38,553 nucleotides of DNA from a virus: the IMG/VR virus record IMGVR_UViG_3300043409_001397, positions 1 to 38,553 of that record. The stretch is one strand, 5' to 3'. Below the pieces are notes generated by a model. The model saw only the letters and a program-made list of their open reading frames with translations, did not search any database and was not told where the DNA came from. Position numbers and translations under genes: made by a program. Each line of letters opens with the position of its first letter. The stretch's first letter is position 1. Positions 22,921 to 29,665 of this stretch are shown here, piece by piece.

Positions 22921-23487
22921 TTATTTTTGTTTTAATAGTTCTTGTTCGTATTTTCTTTGTTCCTTGCTGGGTTTTCCGACTGGTCTTTTGATTTTCTTTT
23001 TTCCATTTTCATCTGTAATTAATACTGGAATAGGTCTTTTTGGTTTAGCCTCTTCCTCTGGTTTGTGTGGAATATCAAACGGAAAATCAAGTACCTCTGG
23101 TTCTTGTGGGATAATTTCTTTAGTTTGTTCTAATTGTAACTCTTCATGGATAGTATCAGAATAAAACCAAATAGTAATTGGGACAATAGCAGAAATTACA
23201 ATCATTCCTAAGAATTGTTGTGTTAATCCTACTTGATAAAAATAGTATAATAAATTTACTAATACAGAAATGATTGCAAAGAAGGTTGCTACTTGCTTCT
23301 TTCCTTTCATAGTAAAGATATAAATTGACAATTCTAAAGAAATTGCAAAAATATACGAGAAAATTAAGTTTAAAATGTCATTTGATTCATGTGATACTTG
23401 ATAAAACAAGTAAGAAGCATGAGAAATTTGAGTAAGAAGAGCGGAAATGACCGCTACTTTGATAAGAGTATTTGTAGTGAGTTTCAT
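22921..23487 (-). CDS. Four-helix membrane protein with basic AT-hook-like tail (188 aa)
   Basis: Four hydrophobic segments at about residues 8-27, 40-60, 66-86 and 93-112 indicate an inner-membrane protein. They are followed by a cytoplasmic tail of about 75 residues. The tail is first acidic and Pro-rich, then basic, ending with KIKRPVGKPSKEQRK. That segment resembles an AT-hook (basic residues around a Pro/Gly core) that could contact A/T-rich DNA. By positive-inside reasoning both ends lie in the cytoplasm. It may tether DNA or a replication complex to the membrane, which is inference. It lies between the two methyltransferase genes. Confidence 0.78.
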   Translation of the reverse strand: MKLTTNTLIKVAVISALLTQISHASYLFYQVSHESNDILNLIFSYIFAISLELSIYIFTMKGKKQVATFFAIISVLVNLLYYFYQVGLTQQFLGMIVISAIVPITIWFYSDTIHEELQLEQTKEIIPQEPEVLDFPFDIPHKPEEEAKPKRPIPVLITDENGKKKIKRPVGKPSKEQRKYEQELLKQK

Positions 23488-23505
23488 AAAATTTGTTTAA
23501 GTTAA

Positions 23506-24264
23506 TTAGTTAAGTATTCTAAATACAGCTTCATTAAAAATTATTTCATCCTTTTCGATTCCTATACACCTTCTATTTTTGTTTATTGCACCAACAATAG
23601 TAGTACCACTTCCCATTGTATTATCCAAAACCATATCGCCTTCTTGTGAATATGAATCAATTAACCATTCTATTAATGCAATTGGTTTTTGAGTTGGGTG
23701 TAATTGGTCTTGTCTTCTCCATTTTTGAGGAAAATCTAATATAGTAATAGGATGTCTTGTTCCTTTATTATCAGTTTGAACTCCCTTTATACCAAACTCC
23801 ATATTATTTGTTTTATTTGGAGTAAAATTTCTTTTATATGGTGTTCCTTCGACCATTTGTGGATTATAATAACTTGCACTTTTACCAAAGACCAAAATCA
23901 TTTCATGTCTTTTCATTGGCATATACTTAGCAGTTAATGGTGAACCACATTTTGATTTTTTCCAAATTAAATCATATCTATAAAGTTTTTTATTACTTAA
24001 TGCTAATTCAAATGCAAATAAACCAGTACCAAATAATAAAATGTTACCTTTGGGTTTAATTATTCGTTCGTACTCTTTCCATAATGGGTCAAATGGTATT
24101 AATATATCCCATTTATTCTTTGTAGTTCCATAAGGCAAATCACAAAGAATTAAATCAATTGACTTGGATGGAATTTTTTGCATAACTTCTAAACAATCTC
24201 CATTTATCAAAGAATTTATGTTTATTTCATTTGGCAATTCATCAAATTTATGATATATTTTCAT
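23506..24264 (-). CDS. DNA amino-methyltransferase (N6_N4_Mtase type, 252 aa)
   Basis: This is the second orphan methyltransferase of the window. Motif IV is DLPY (42-45), motif X is HPTQKP, and the AdoMet motif is DNTMGSGTT (214-222), in the same beta-class order as the paralog at 21202-21954. It has about 16 extra N-terminal residues (MKIYHKFDELPNEINI). Shared segments include LFGTGLFAFELALSN and RRQDQLHPTQKP; the middle part (about residues 100-190), likely to recognise the target, differs more, so the two enzymes probably methylate different sequences. No partner endonuclease is seen. Confidence 0.92.
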   Translation of the reverse strand: MKIYHKFDELPNEININSLINGDCLEVMQKIPSKSIDLILCDLPYGTTKNKWDILIPFDPLWKEYERIIKPKGNILLFGTGLFAFELALSNKKLYRYDLIWKKSKCGSPLTAKYMPMKRHEMILVFGKSASYYNPQMVEGTPYKRNFTPNKTNNMEFGIKGVQTDNKGTRHPITILDFPQKWRRQDQLHPTQKPIALIEWLIDSYSQEGDMVLDNTMGSGTTIVGAINKNRRCIGIEKDEIIFNEAVFRILN

Positions 24265-24615
24265 TTAATTATCGGTTCTAAATTCATAAAATCCATTTGA
24301 AAATCTACTAAATAATTTCTTTCGATAAGTCAATGGAAAACAATCTTTAAAATGTAATGTATAATTTTGAATTGAAAACTTATCATCATAATATTCTTTA
24401 CATTTATGATAAGCGGTTGTCAATAAAGAATTTCCATCAATATTAATTGGAAATCCATTTGAATCAACAATATGACTATGATTAACAATATTATACAATC
24501 CTCTTAAATCAAAATTTTTATTGTTATCTTCTAAATAAGAATCAACTAAATTAAATATTAAGTTTGGATTTGTTCTAATATTATCAATAATGTTTAAATA
24601 AGATATTTTATCCAT
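24265..24615 (-). CDS. Hypothetical protein (116 aa)
   Basis: No family is recognised. The protein is mostly helical with several Tyr, Asn and His residues; the C-terminal stretch (FPLTYRKKLFSRFSNGFYEF) is basic and aromatic. It abuts the methyltransferase gene without a gap and follows the 81-aa gene by 2 nt. Confidence 0.7.
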   Translation of the reverse strand: MDKISYLNIIDNIRTNPNLIFNLVDSYLEDNNKNFDLRGLYNIVNHSHIVDSNGFPINIDGNSLLTTAYHKCKEYYDDKFSIQNYTLHFKDCFPLTYRKKLFSRFSNGFYEFRTDN

Positions 24616-24617
24616 TG

Positions 24618-24863
24618 TTATTCAAAAGTTACGTAGTTGTTACCATTATTTTCTACCATTTTCATTTTTTCAAAAGTGTTTGGTTTAACTGATTGGTAAG
24701 GAAATAGTTCATTTAAGGCTTCTTGTCTTGCTTTACATCCACAATCTTCTATTCCTAAACTGTTTGTAACAGTCTTTACTACTTTATCTATACCAGTAGC
24801 ATTAGTTATTTTGGCGATTGTATCGCCTAAACCTTTAGATGGTTTGTTAAGTACATTATTCAT
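24618..24863 (-). CDS. Conserved-looking small protein with CxC motif (81 aa)
   Basis: The product starts MNNVLNKPSKGLGDTIAKIT and carries GIEDCGCKARQEALNELFPY. This KGLGDT...CGC...R...LN..FPY pattern resembles a small protein I have seen in several Bacteroidetes phages; function unknown. The reading frame is open to an earlier ATG at 24905, but the recognisable part begins at the ATG 24861-24863, which has the usual A/T-rich leader (AAAAATAATATTTCT). A 57-nt non-coding gap then separates it from the gene upstream. Confidence 0.72.
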   Translation of the reverse strand: MNNVLNKPSKGLGDTIAKITNATGIDKVVKTVTNSLGIEDCGCKARQEALNELFPYQSVKPNTFEKMKMVENNGNNYVTFE

Positions 24864-24920
24864 AGAAATATTATTTTTATTTATAAATATGTAACAACAA
24901 ACCATCTAAATTAGTTCAAC

Positions 24921-25136
24921 TTACTTTGTTGGTTGAAGATAAACATCTCTAAACTTCACCTTTGTAATAGATTTTGTTTTCCATTCTACCATCAAACCCT
25001 TGTAGTTTTCGTTAATTTGATGTTGAACATCTACTACATCTTCGGCTTCGTAAATATCGGTAAAAGTTTCCCATTTAGCACCACCTTTTTTGTCTTCGCC
25101 GACAACTTCCTCCATTTGAACTTTGAAAAATTCCAT
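24921..25136 (-). CDS. Hypothetical protein (71 aa)
   Basis: The protein is small and soluble (MEFFKVQMEEVVGEDKKGGA ... VKFRDVYLQPTK). It looks like a compact alpha/beta fold: a first strand, a loop with Lys and Gly, a helix (DVVDVQHQINENY), then strands. No function is known to me. The leader AACAAACAATAATT precedes the ATG; the gap to the gene upstream is 5 nt. Confidence 0.72.
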   Translation of the reverse strand: MEFFKVQMEEVVGEDKKGGAKWETFTDIYEAEDVVDVQHQINENYKGLMVEWKTKSITKVKFRDVYLQPTK

Positions 25137-25141
25137 AATAA

Positions 25142-25330
25142 TTATTGTTTGTTAAAATTAAAAATTGATTTATTTGTTATGTTAAAATTATACTCTCTTA
25201 ATGATTGTGTTAATTTATCAAATGTTTCATCTGAACATTGTTCTATTTGTTTAACAAATTCTTCTCTTGAATAAGTTTCAAAATTATGAAACACTTGATA
25301 TTCTTTGTAAAATTTATACAATCTATCCAT
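25142..25330 (-). CDS. Hypothetical helical protein (62 aa)
   Basis: A small helical protein (MDRLYKFYKEYQVFHNFETY ... NKSIFNFNKQ) with no recognised motif. It lies directly downstream of the spanin-like gene (6 nt gap). An opposite-strand frame that covers the region lacks coding character. Confidence 0.68.
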   Translation of the reverse strand: MDRLYKFYKEYQVFHNFETYSREEFVKQIEQCSDETFDKLTQSLREYNFNITNKSIFNFNKQ

Positions 25331-25336
25331 GTATTG

Positions 25337-25837
25337 TTATTTAAAGATAAAAATTTTAAGTAGGATTCCAAATGCTGTTCCGAACGCTGTTCCTTTTAAG
25401 AATATGTCTTTGTCTCTTGAAAAGGTGTATTTAGATTTATATGTATCAATGATATATTTTTGATTTTGTGATACAAATGTAACGGAATCTTTTTGATTTG
25501 TTAAATTTTCATTCTTTAATAACAACATTTTTTCTCTAATAGAATCTTGCTTAATGATATTATTATTATGTTTAATAATATTTCTAAAAGTTATCTCTTG
25601 TAAAGAGTCTGTTCTAAACTTTTGGGTTAAAATATTATAATATGATTTGTTTTGTTCATCTAATAAATCATATCGAATAAAATAATTTCCCCAAACCCTA
25701 ATTGTATCAAATGGCACTCCTACAATTTTATTTTTGTTGTCTATTAGGTAAGGGTTTTTTTGTTGTAACCCTTGTGATTGAGCGTAACACGGAATCAATA
25801 GAAGAGTTATAATCAAAGTATTTAATATTTTTTTCAT
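25337..25837 (-). CDS. Secreted protein with C-terminal membrane segment, u-spanin-like (166 aa)
   Basis: The N-terminus is a signal peptide (MKKILNTLIITLLLIPCYAQ). Cys17 sits in a lipobox-like LLIPC, although Pro at -1 is unusual. The middle (about 20-140) is polar and helical with Asn/Gln/Lys and should be periplasmic. The C-terminus (GTAFGTAFGILLKIFIFK, about 149-166) is a Gly-containing membrane helix. A lipoprotein-type N-terminus plus a C-terminal membrane helix is the layout of unimolecular spanins such as T1 gp11, which span the periplasm and disrupt the outer membrane at lysis. The gene overlaps the upstream coiled-coil membrane protein gene by 110 nt in a different frame. No endolysin is visible in the window, so lysis is inferred from architecture only. 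Confidence 0.6.
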   Translation of the reverse strand: MKKILNTLIITLLLIPCYAQSQGLQQKNPYLIDNKNKIVGVPFDTIRVWGNYFIRYDLLDEQNKSYYNILTQKFRTDSLQEITFRNIIKHNNNIIKQDSIREKMLLLKNENLTNQKDSVTFVSQNQKYIIDTYKSKYTFSRDKDIFLKGTAFGTAFGILLKIFIFK

Positions 25838-26141
25838 CGTTCTTTGTCTTTTTAAATTGTGATTTTAGTTGGATATTTTCTAATTGATAAGTTTCAAGTT
25901 TCAAATTTAGTGATTTAATTTGACTTTTCAAACTTTTTACTTCATTTTGCGAAATAATATATTTGGTTAAATTAGTATCACTAACAATGTTTGAAATTGA
26001 TTCTGTTTTTGTTGGTGCGATTGGTGGTTCTACTTTCTTTTTAGGAGTGTGGATAAACCAAATTAAAAGTAGCAATACTGCTACTGCAAAGATAAGATAT
26101 TTTTTATACTTATCGTAAAATTGTGTTATTTTTTCTTTCAT
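25728..26141 (-). CDS. N-anchored coiled-coil membrane protein, i-spanin-like (137 aa)
   Basis: A basic N-terminus (MKEKITQFYDKYKK) is followed by one membrane helix (about 15-30, YLIFAVAVLLLLIWFI). A Pro-rich stretch and a coiled-coil region (about 62-95, with KSLKSQIKSLNLKLETYQLE) follow, probably in the periplasm. This is the usual layout of an inner-membrane spanin (Rz-type). The last 110 nt overlap the u-spanin-like gene in another frame, as spanin gene pairs often do. Alternative: an unrelated bitopic coiled-coil protein. The upstream gene ends 3 nt before its start. Confidence 0.62.
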   Translation of the reverse strand: MKEKITQFYDKYKKYLIFAVAVLLLLIWFIHTPKKKVEPPIAPTKTESISNIVSDTNLTKYIISQNEVKSLKSQIKSLNLKLETYQLENIQLKSQFKKTKNDEKNIKYFDYNSSIDSVLRSITRVTTKKPLPNRQQK

Positions 26142-26144
26142 TAT

Positions 26145-26342
26145 TTATTTTATTTTAACTGTTTTTGAATGTTTGTCATATTCTATACTGTCTATTGAAT
26201 AATACTGTTCATATCTATAATCAAATAATTCAATTGGGGTATTATCTGGAAATGATACATTTTCCATAAATAATGATTCTTTGATTTCTGTTAATTCGTC
26301 AATTAATTGACCTAAAGTTTGATATTTAATGTTTTTGTCCAT
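26145..26342 (-). CDS. Hypothetical acidic protein (65 aa)
   Basis: A small acidic protein: an N-terminal helix (TLGQLIDELTEIKESLFMEN), a linker with Pro, then strands ending HSKTVKIK. The overall shape recalls small phage proteins of unknown role. It is the first full gene after the predicted promoter at 26381-26412, whose -7 element lies 38 nt upstream of the ATG, and it leads into the spanin-like pair. Confidence 0.7.
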   Translation of the reverse strand: MDKNIKYQTLGQLIDELTEIKESLFMENVSFPDNTPIELFDYRYEQYYSIDSIEYDKHSKTVKIK

Positions 26343-26348
26343 ACTTTT

Positions 26349-26555
26349 TTATTTATCGTCCATTTGTTTAATTGTTGATACAAACTTAAAAAAGTTTTCT
26401 AACATATCCAAATTATAATTAGGATTATTTTTTGCTTTTTGAAGTTCTTCTTTAAAGAATTTAGAATCTTCTAAATTTTGTTCAACTAATCTTTCAAAAT
26501 TATTTTTAAAAAGTTGAGCTTGGTCGGTTAAATCATTTAGTTCTTGTTCCATCAT
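26349..26555 (-). CDS. Hypothetical helical protein (68 aa)
   Basis: A charged helical protein starting MMEQELNDLTDQAQLFKNNF and ending in KQMDDK; it may form a coiled coil. The frame extends up to a TTG at 26588, but the ATG at 26553-26555 (or the adjacent one at 26550-26552) is preferred because it keeps the overlap with the 54-aa gene short. A predicted promoter lies within its 3' half. Confidence 0.66.
   Translation of the reverse strand: MMEQELNDLTDQAQLFKNNFERLVEQNLEDSKFFKEELQKAKNNPNYNLDMLENFFKFVSTIKQMDDK
26381..26412 (-). promoter_or_regulatory. Probable internal promoter upstream of the spanin-like genes
   Basis: On the minus strand TTTG (26409-26412) is followed after exactly 20 nt by TAAGTTTG (26381-26388), the same spacing as in the two intergenic promoters of this window. 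It lies inside the 68-aa gene and 38 nt before the ATG of the 65-aa gene, so it could give separate transcription of the spanin-like group. Being inside coding sequence it is less certain. Confidence 0.5.
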
Positions 26556-26697
26556 TTGTGTCAAATAAATCCCAATAATTTTCTTCAATAATTTGTTGAA
26601 ATACTGGGTCTAATTTTATTGAATTTTGATTAATTGTGTTATATAGATTCTCAAGTTCATCTTGTAAATCCTTGAAATTTGATTGCGAGTCTTCCAT
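26533..26697 (-). CDS. Small acidic protein overlapping both neighbours (54 aa)
   Basis: A frame from ATG 26695-26697 to TGA 26533-26535 encodes MEDSQSNFKDLQDELENLYN through to NDGTRTK, an acidic helical protein. It overlaps the end of the MazG-like gene by 41 nt and the start of the 68-aa gene by 23 nt, long for this window, but no other reading frame fills the space. Function unknown. Confidence 0.5.
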   Translation of the reverse strand: MEDSQSNFKDLQDELENLYNTINQNSIKLDPVFQQIIEENYWDLFDTNDGTRTK

Positions 26698-27367
26698 TTT
26701 GATTAAGAGTTAATTTTTCTTTAATATTATCCCATTGTTTAGCTTGATGGACACCTAAAATAGACATGAGCATCGTTAAATTCGTTGTATCAAAATATCC
26801 TCTATTATCTCTTAAATTCTTTAAATAATACATACACTGTGATTTATCCTTTTCATTAGGTATTGTGTGAACAATTTTTTCTATTTCATCTAAAATTTGG
26901 TCTAACTCTTGGTCTAAATCATCAATTGTAAAATATTTTTCTAAAGAAACGGGTGTATATTTATGAGATTTCAAAATTTTATTATCTTCATTTCTTCTAA
27001 TAATAAATCTATCATCTTTAGCTTGAATATGAGTTTCGATTCCATCTTTAGAATATTTTTCTTTTGATAACACTGCATCATCTAATGTCTTATCGCTTTT
27101 TGATAAATTAGAATCACAAATTTCATCAAAGATTTTGTCAAAATATGGAATACCATGTTTATAAACTCCTCCTAATACTAAAAACATAATATCTCCATAA
27201 GCATCTGCTACTTCAACCATATCATTAGCTTCAAATGCTTGTTTTAACTCATTCAATTCTTCTTGAATAAGGTCTACTCTTAATTTCCAATTATCAAAAT
27301 TGGGTTTAGTTCCTACCGAATCAACTAATTCTTGAAACTTTTTAACTTTTTCTGTACTAATGTTCAT
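26657..27367 (-). CDS. MazG/HisE-like nucleotide pyrophosphohydrolase with C-terminal extension (236 aa)
   Basis: The N-terminal domain (about 1-145) belongs to the all-alpha NTP pyrophosphohydrolases. The metal-binding signature is EExxE (Glu36, Glu37, Glu40) and ExxD (Glu52, Asp55), followed by GDIMFLVLGGVYKHG and the SNLSK motif typical of the phosphoribosyl-ATP-pyrophosphohydrolase-like phage group. It probably hydrolyses nucleoside triphosphates to monophosphates and pyrophosphate, adjusting nucleotide or (p)ppGpp pools. Residues from about 145 to 236 form an extra helical domain I do not recognise. An ATGA overlap links it to the gene upstream. It complements ThyA and RNR in the nucleotide economy of the phage. 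Confidence 0.85.
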   Translation of the reverse strand: MNISTEKVKKFQELVDSVGTKPNFDNWKLRVDLIQEELNELKQAFEANDMVEVADAYGDIMFLVLGGVYKHGIPYFDKIFDEICDSNLSKSDKTLDDAVLSKEKYSKDGIETHIQAKDDRFIIRRNEDNKILKSHKYTPVSLEKYFTIDDLDQELDQILDEIEKIVHTIPNEKDKSQCMYYLKNLRDNRGYFDTTNLTMLMSILGVHQAKQWDNIKEKLTLNQNGRLAIKFQGFTR

Positions 27368-27735
27368 ATTTTACCTATTAATTTTACTTTTGTTTTTTGA
27401 TTCTTTATTGCGTTTACCATCCACGGTAATAATTCAAATTCTTGTTTCAAATCTTCAATATCACTTTCAAATAAAGTCCCTTCTGCTAAAGAATCAACCC
27501 ACATTTTAATGTGAAGATTTATTGATTTTTTACAATTTAATATTTCTTGTAATAAAAATGGTTCATTAGTTGGAATAATATTACCACTATTATCATAGAT
27601 ATAAAAACATTCTTTAGCAGATTTACCATTTTCTAAATCTATACTAAAATTATATATACTTCCACTAAAATCAAATATATTTTTATATTTTAAATACCAA
27701 TTATAATCTCTTTCAAAGTTTTTAGAATACTTCAT
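27364..27735 (-). CDS. Hypothetical protein (123 aa)
   Basis: The product starts MKYSKNFERDYNWYLKYKNI and is an acidic alpha/beta protein with no recognised motif. The frame begins at a TTG (27744), but the ATG at 27733-27735, 5 nt after the upstream stop, is the natural start. It is joined to the MazG-like gene by an ATGA overlap. Confidence 0.72.
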   Translation of the reverse strand: MKYSKNFERDYNWYLKYKNIFDFSGSIYNFSIDLENGKSAKECFYIYDNSGNIIPTNEPFLLQEILNCKKSINLHIKMWVDSLAEGTLFESDIEDLKQEFELLPWMVNAIKNQKTKVKLIGKI

Positions 27736-27740
27736 AATTA

Positions 27741-28016
27741 TCAATCAAATTCATAAATAGTTGGTTTTCTTTTATTAATAATACAATTTAAAGCGAGTTC
27801 TACATCATCTTTCCATGTGACCATTTCGTTATTAATTTCAATAACAGTTCTTACACCAAGTGCTTCTCCAAGTTGTTCTTTGGTTACATCGGGAAAATGT
27901 TTCAATAAATCAATCATTTCATCCGAAGTATACCCTTCTTTATTTTTTGTCTTATGATTATAGACAATATCTTGAATGAAATTTACTTTTTGATTCTTCT
28001 TTTTTTGAGATTTCAT
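27741..28016 (-). CDS. Hypothetical protein with basic N-terminus (91 aa)
   Basis: The N-terminal 14 residues are very basic (MKSQKKKNQKVNFI). The rest is a helical domain (SDEMIDLLKHFPDVTKEQLG, then LGVRTVIE) that could be a helix-turn-helix-like DNA-binding unit, though I cannot assign a family. ATGA overlap with the gene upstream. Confidence 0.7.
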   Translation of the reverse strand: MKSQKKKNQKVNFIQDIVYNHKTKNKEGYTSDEMIDLLKHFPDVTKEQLGEALGVRTVIEINNEMVTWKDDVELALNCIINKRKPTIYEFD

Positions 28017-28414
28017 TTTTGAATTAACTTTAAAATTTTTCTTAATTCGTTAATTGATGGACAAGAGCCTTGAAATAAGTATTCTTCATTACCATACTTA
28101 TCATATTTGTAAATAATAATATCATCGTGTTTAAAATAATCTATATAAACACCATCTTTTCGATAAACATGGTCAAAAACATTAGATAATTCAAATCCTA
28201 ATTTTAAAATATCATCTTTATCAAGATATTTTGTTCTATAATTAGTTTTAAACCAATCTTCATACAATTCACCCTCGGTGCATATTAAATTAAAATCCAT
28301 CGCATTTAATATTCTTTCTTCCCACTCGGAATTATATTGACGAACCTGCTCACATTCATATCCAATAAAAATGTCTTCTATATTTGGAGTATAATATTTT
28401 TTATCGTTTTTCAT
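28013..28414 (-). CDS. Hypothetical acidic protein (133 aa)
   Basis: The protein starts MKNDKKYYTPNIEDIFIGYE. The KYYTPxxEDxxxGYE opening with a later KYLDKDDILKLGFE resembles a family found in Bacteroidetes phages, whose role is unknown. The frame extends four codons further to a TTG (28426). The ATG at 28412-28414 is chosen, giving a 14-nt overlap with the NUMOD-type gene. Confidence 0.72.
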   Translation of the reverse strand: MKNDKKYYTPNIEDIFIGYECEQVRQYNSEWEERILNAMDFNLICTEGELYEDWFKTNYRTKYLDKDDILKLGFELSNVFDHVYRKDGVYIDYFKHDDIIIYKYDKYGNEEYLFQGSCPSINELRKILKLIQK

Positions 28415-29132
28415 AAGTAAATACAAATCCTTTTGTTGATTTTGATAAATGTTTACAGTTATTCATAATTGAGTTATAATCAATTTTTGTTTCTTTACAC
28501 GCTTGATTAACGTTTTCGTATTCTTTAATAAAATTACCTTGTTTATCGTATTGATATATTTTCTTATGTCTTACAATATTAAATTTAGAAATATCTAATT
28601 TATCAACTTTTTGTTTTGAAAAAATATAATCTAAATTTGGAGAAACTTTATTGGTTTTTAAACATAAACGAATTTTGTAATCCCAAATACCTGTTTCATT
28701 GGTCACTTCAAGAACATTTCTAAAGCTTTTGATATAGTTTCCATCTAAATCGTATTGATGAACATAGTAATCAGGGTCTCTTACTGCAATTGTTTCGGGA
28801 TATTTATCTGCTTTTGTGAAAGAAAGAACATATCTTTTATGAACTACTTTTTTATCTGAAATTTTTACTGATAAATTATTTGGTAAAATATTTAACTCTT
28901 TGGAAGCAATTTTAATGTTTGGAAACTCTTTTAGATATGCTAATGTAATAGAATCATAAAGATAAACTGGTTTACTGTTGTAATGTCTATTGCCGTCGGT
29001 GGAATTTACGCAGTAATCATAACAATCTAAAATTCTTTGATATTCTAATGGAAAAGTATCTTTTGGAATGATAAATCCATTTACTGTAACATAGTCACCT
29101 AAACAAGGTTTTACTGATTTGTTGTCTCTCAT
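28401..29132 (-). CDS. Protein of NUMOD1-like repeats without a nuclease domain (243 aa)
   Basis: Two clear NUMOD1-type units occur in the C-terminal two thirds, starting VHQYDLDGNYIKSFRNVLEV (about 127-146) and IYQYDKQGNFIKEYENVNQA (about 194-213). Each is followed by a short helix pair and the second by KGFVFTY. A more diverged unit begins PVYLYDSITLAYLKEF (about 54-69). NUMOD1 units are DNA-binding modules normally attached to HNH or GIY-YIG homing endonucleases; no catalytic motif of either type is present. It could be a remnant of a homing endonuclease or a free DNA-binding protein. Its first 50 residues are unrecognised. Confidence 0.72.
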   Translation of the reverse strand: MRDNKSVKPCLGDYVTVNGFIIPKDTFPLEYQRILDCYDYCVNSTDGNRHYNSKPVYLYDSITLAYLKEFPNIKIASKELNILPNNLSVKISDKKVVHKRYVLSFTKADKYPETIAVRDPDYYVHQYDLDGNYIKSFRNVLEVTNETGIWDYKIRLCLKTNKVSPNLDYIFSKQKVDKLDISKFNIVRHKKIYQYDKQGNFIKEYENVNQACKETKIDYNSIMNNCKHLSKSTKGFVFTYEKR

Positions 29133-29146
29133 AATAATTGTTTGTT

Positions 29147-29440
29147 TTAATTTTCTTTTGTTATACTTTCTAATTCTTCTAATGAAATTTTTTCTCCAAG
29201 TAATGTTGTAAATCTATTTGAATCCCAACTTGGTTCAATAAATATTACTCCTTTAATCAAAGATTTTATTGGTACTTCGGGATTATTTATCTCATTGAGC
29301 AATAATCCATGTTTACCCCTATCATAACGTATTTGTCTAATAGAATATACATTATTTTCCTTTGGGGTTACAATACCAAAAGTAGCATAAAAATCTAATT
29401 GGTCTTGTGAAAATTTACTATTTATACAAATTACATCCAT
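29147..29440 (-). CDS. Conserved-looking hypothetical protein (97 aa)
   Basis: A small beta-rich protein. The central VYSIRQIRYDRGKHGLLLNE followed by EVPIKS and FIEPSWDSNRFTTL resembles a protein found in many Bacteroidetes phages, probably an SH3-like barrel, with unknown function. It begins 2 nt after the membrane protein gene upstream. Confidence 0.75.
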   Translation of the reverse strand: MDVICINSKFSQDQLDFYATFGIVTPKENNVYSIRQIRYDRGKHGLLLNEINNPEVPIKSLIKGVIFIEPSWDSNRFTTLLGEKISLEELESITKEN

Positions 29441-29442
29441 AG

Positions 29443-29643
29443 TTATTTATATTTATGTATTGTTGGTTCAAGTATTTCTTTTAATAATACACATGGTATT
29501 TGTATAAAAGATAATTGAATAAAAAATGGTATCAAAGCTATTTCTTTAGAAACAAAAAATAATCCTGCTATAAGAAATGAAAGAGTTATTATAAAAGATA
29601 ATATTTGAATTACTGTTATATATTTTATCAAAGTTTTTTTCAT
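29443..29643 (-). CDS. Small two-helix membrane protein (66 aa)
   Basis: Two hydrophobic segments at about residues 9-31 and 36-55 with a basic N-terminus (MKKTLIKY) and basic C-terminus (HKYK) predict an inner-membrane hairpin. Function unknown. A second small two-helix protein of similar size sits at 25-210. It lies 22 nt downstream of the coiled-coil protein gene. Confidence 0.7.
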   Translation of the reverse strand: MKKTLIKYITVIQILSFIITLSFLIAGLFFVSKEIALIPFFIQLSFIQIPCVLLKEILEPTIHKYK

Positions 29644-29665
29644 AGTTAAATTAGGGTTTATTTAA

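Noticed and set aside
24878-24890. TATAAATA (the T4 late-promoter octamer) upstream of the 81-aa gene and before other genes such as 29147-29440
   Set aside because: In such an AT-rich sequence this octamer is expected many times by chance, and some copies lie too close to the ATG to work. No phage late sigma factor is seen in the window.
26556-26588. Longer 79-aa version of the 68-aa gene starting at TTG
   Set aside because: The start is not ATG, and it would lengthen the overlap with the 54-aa gene; two adjacent ATGs lie downstream.
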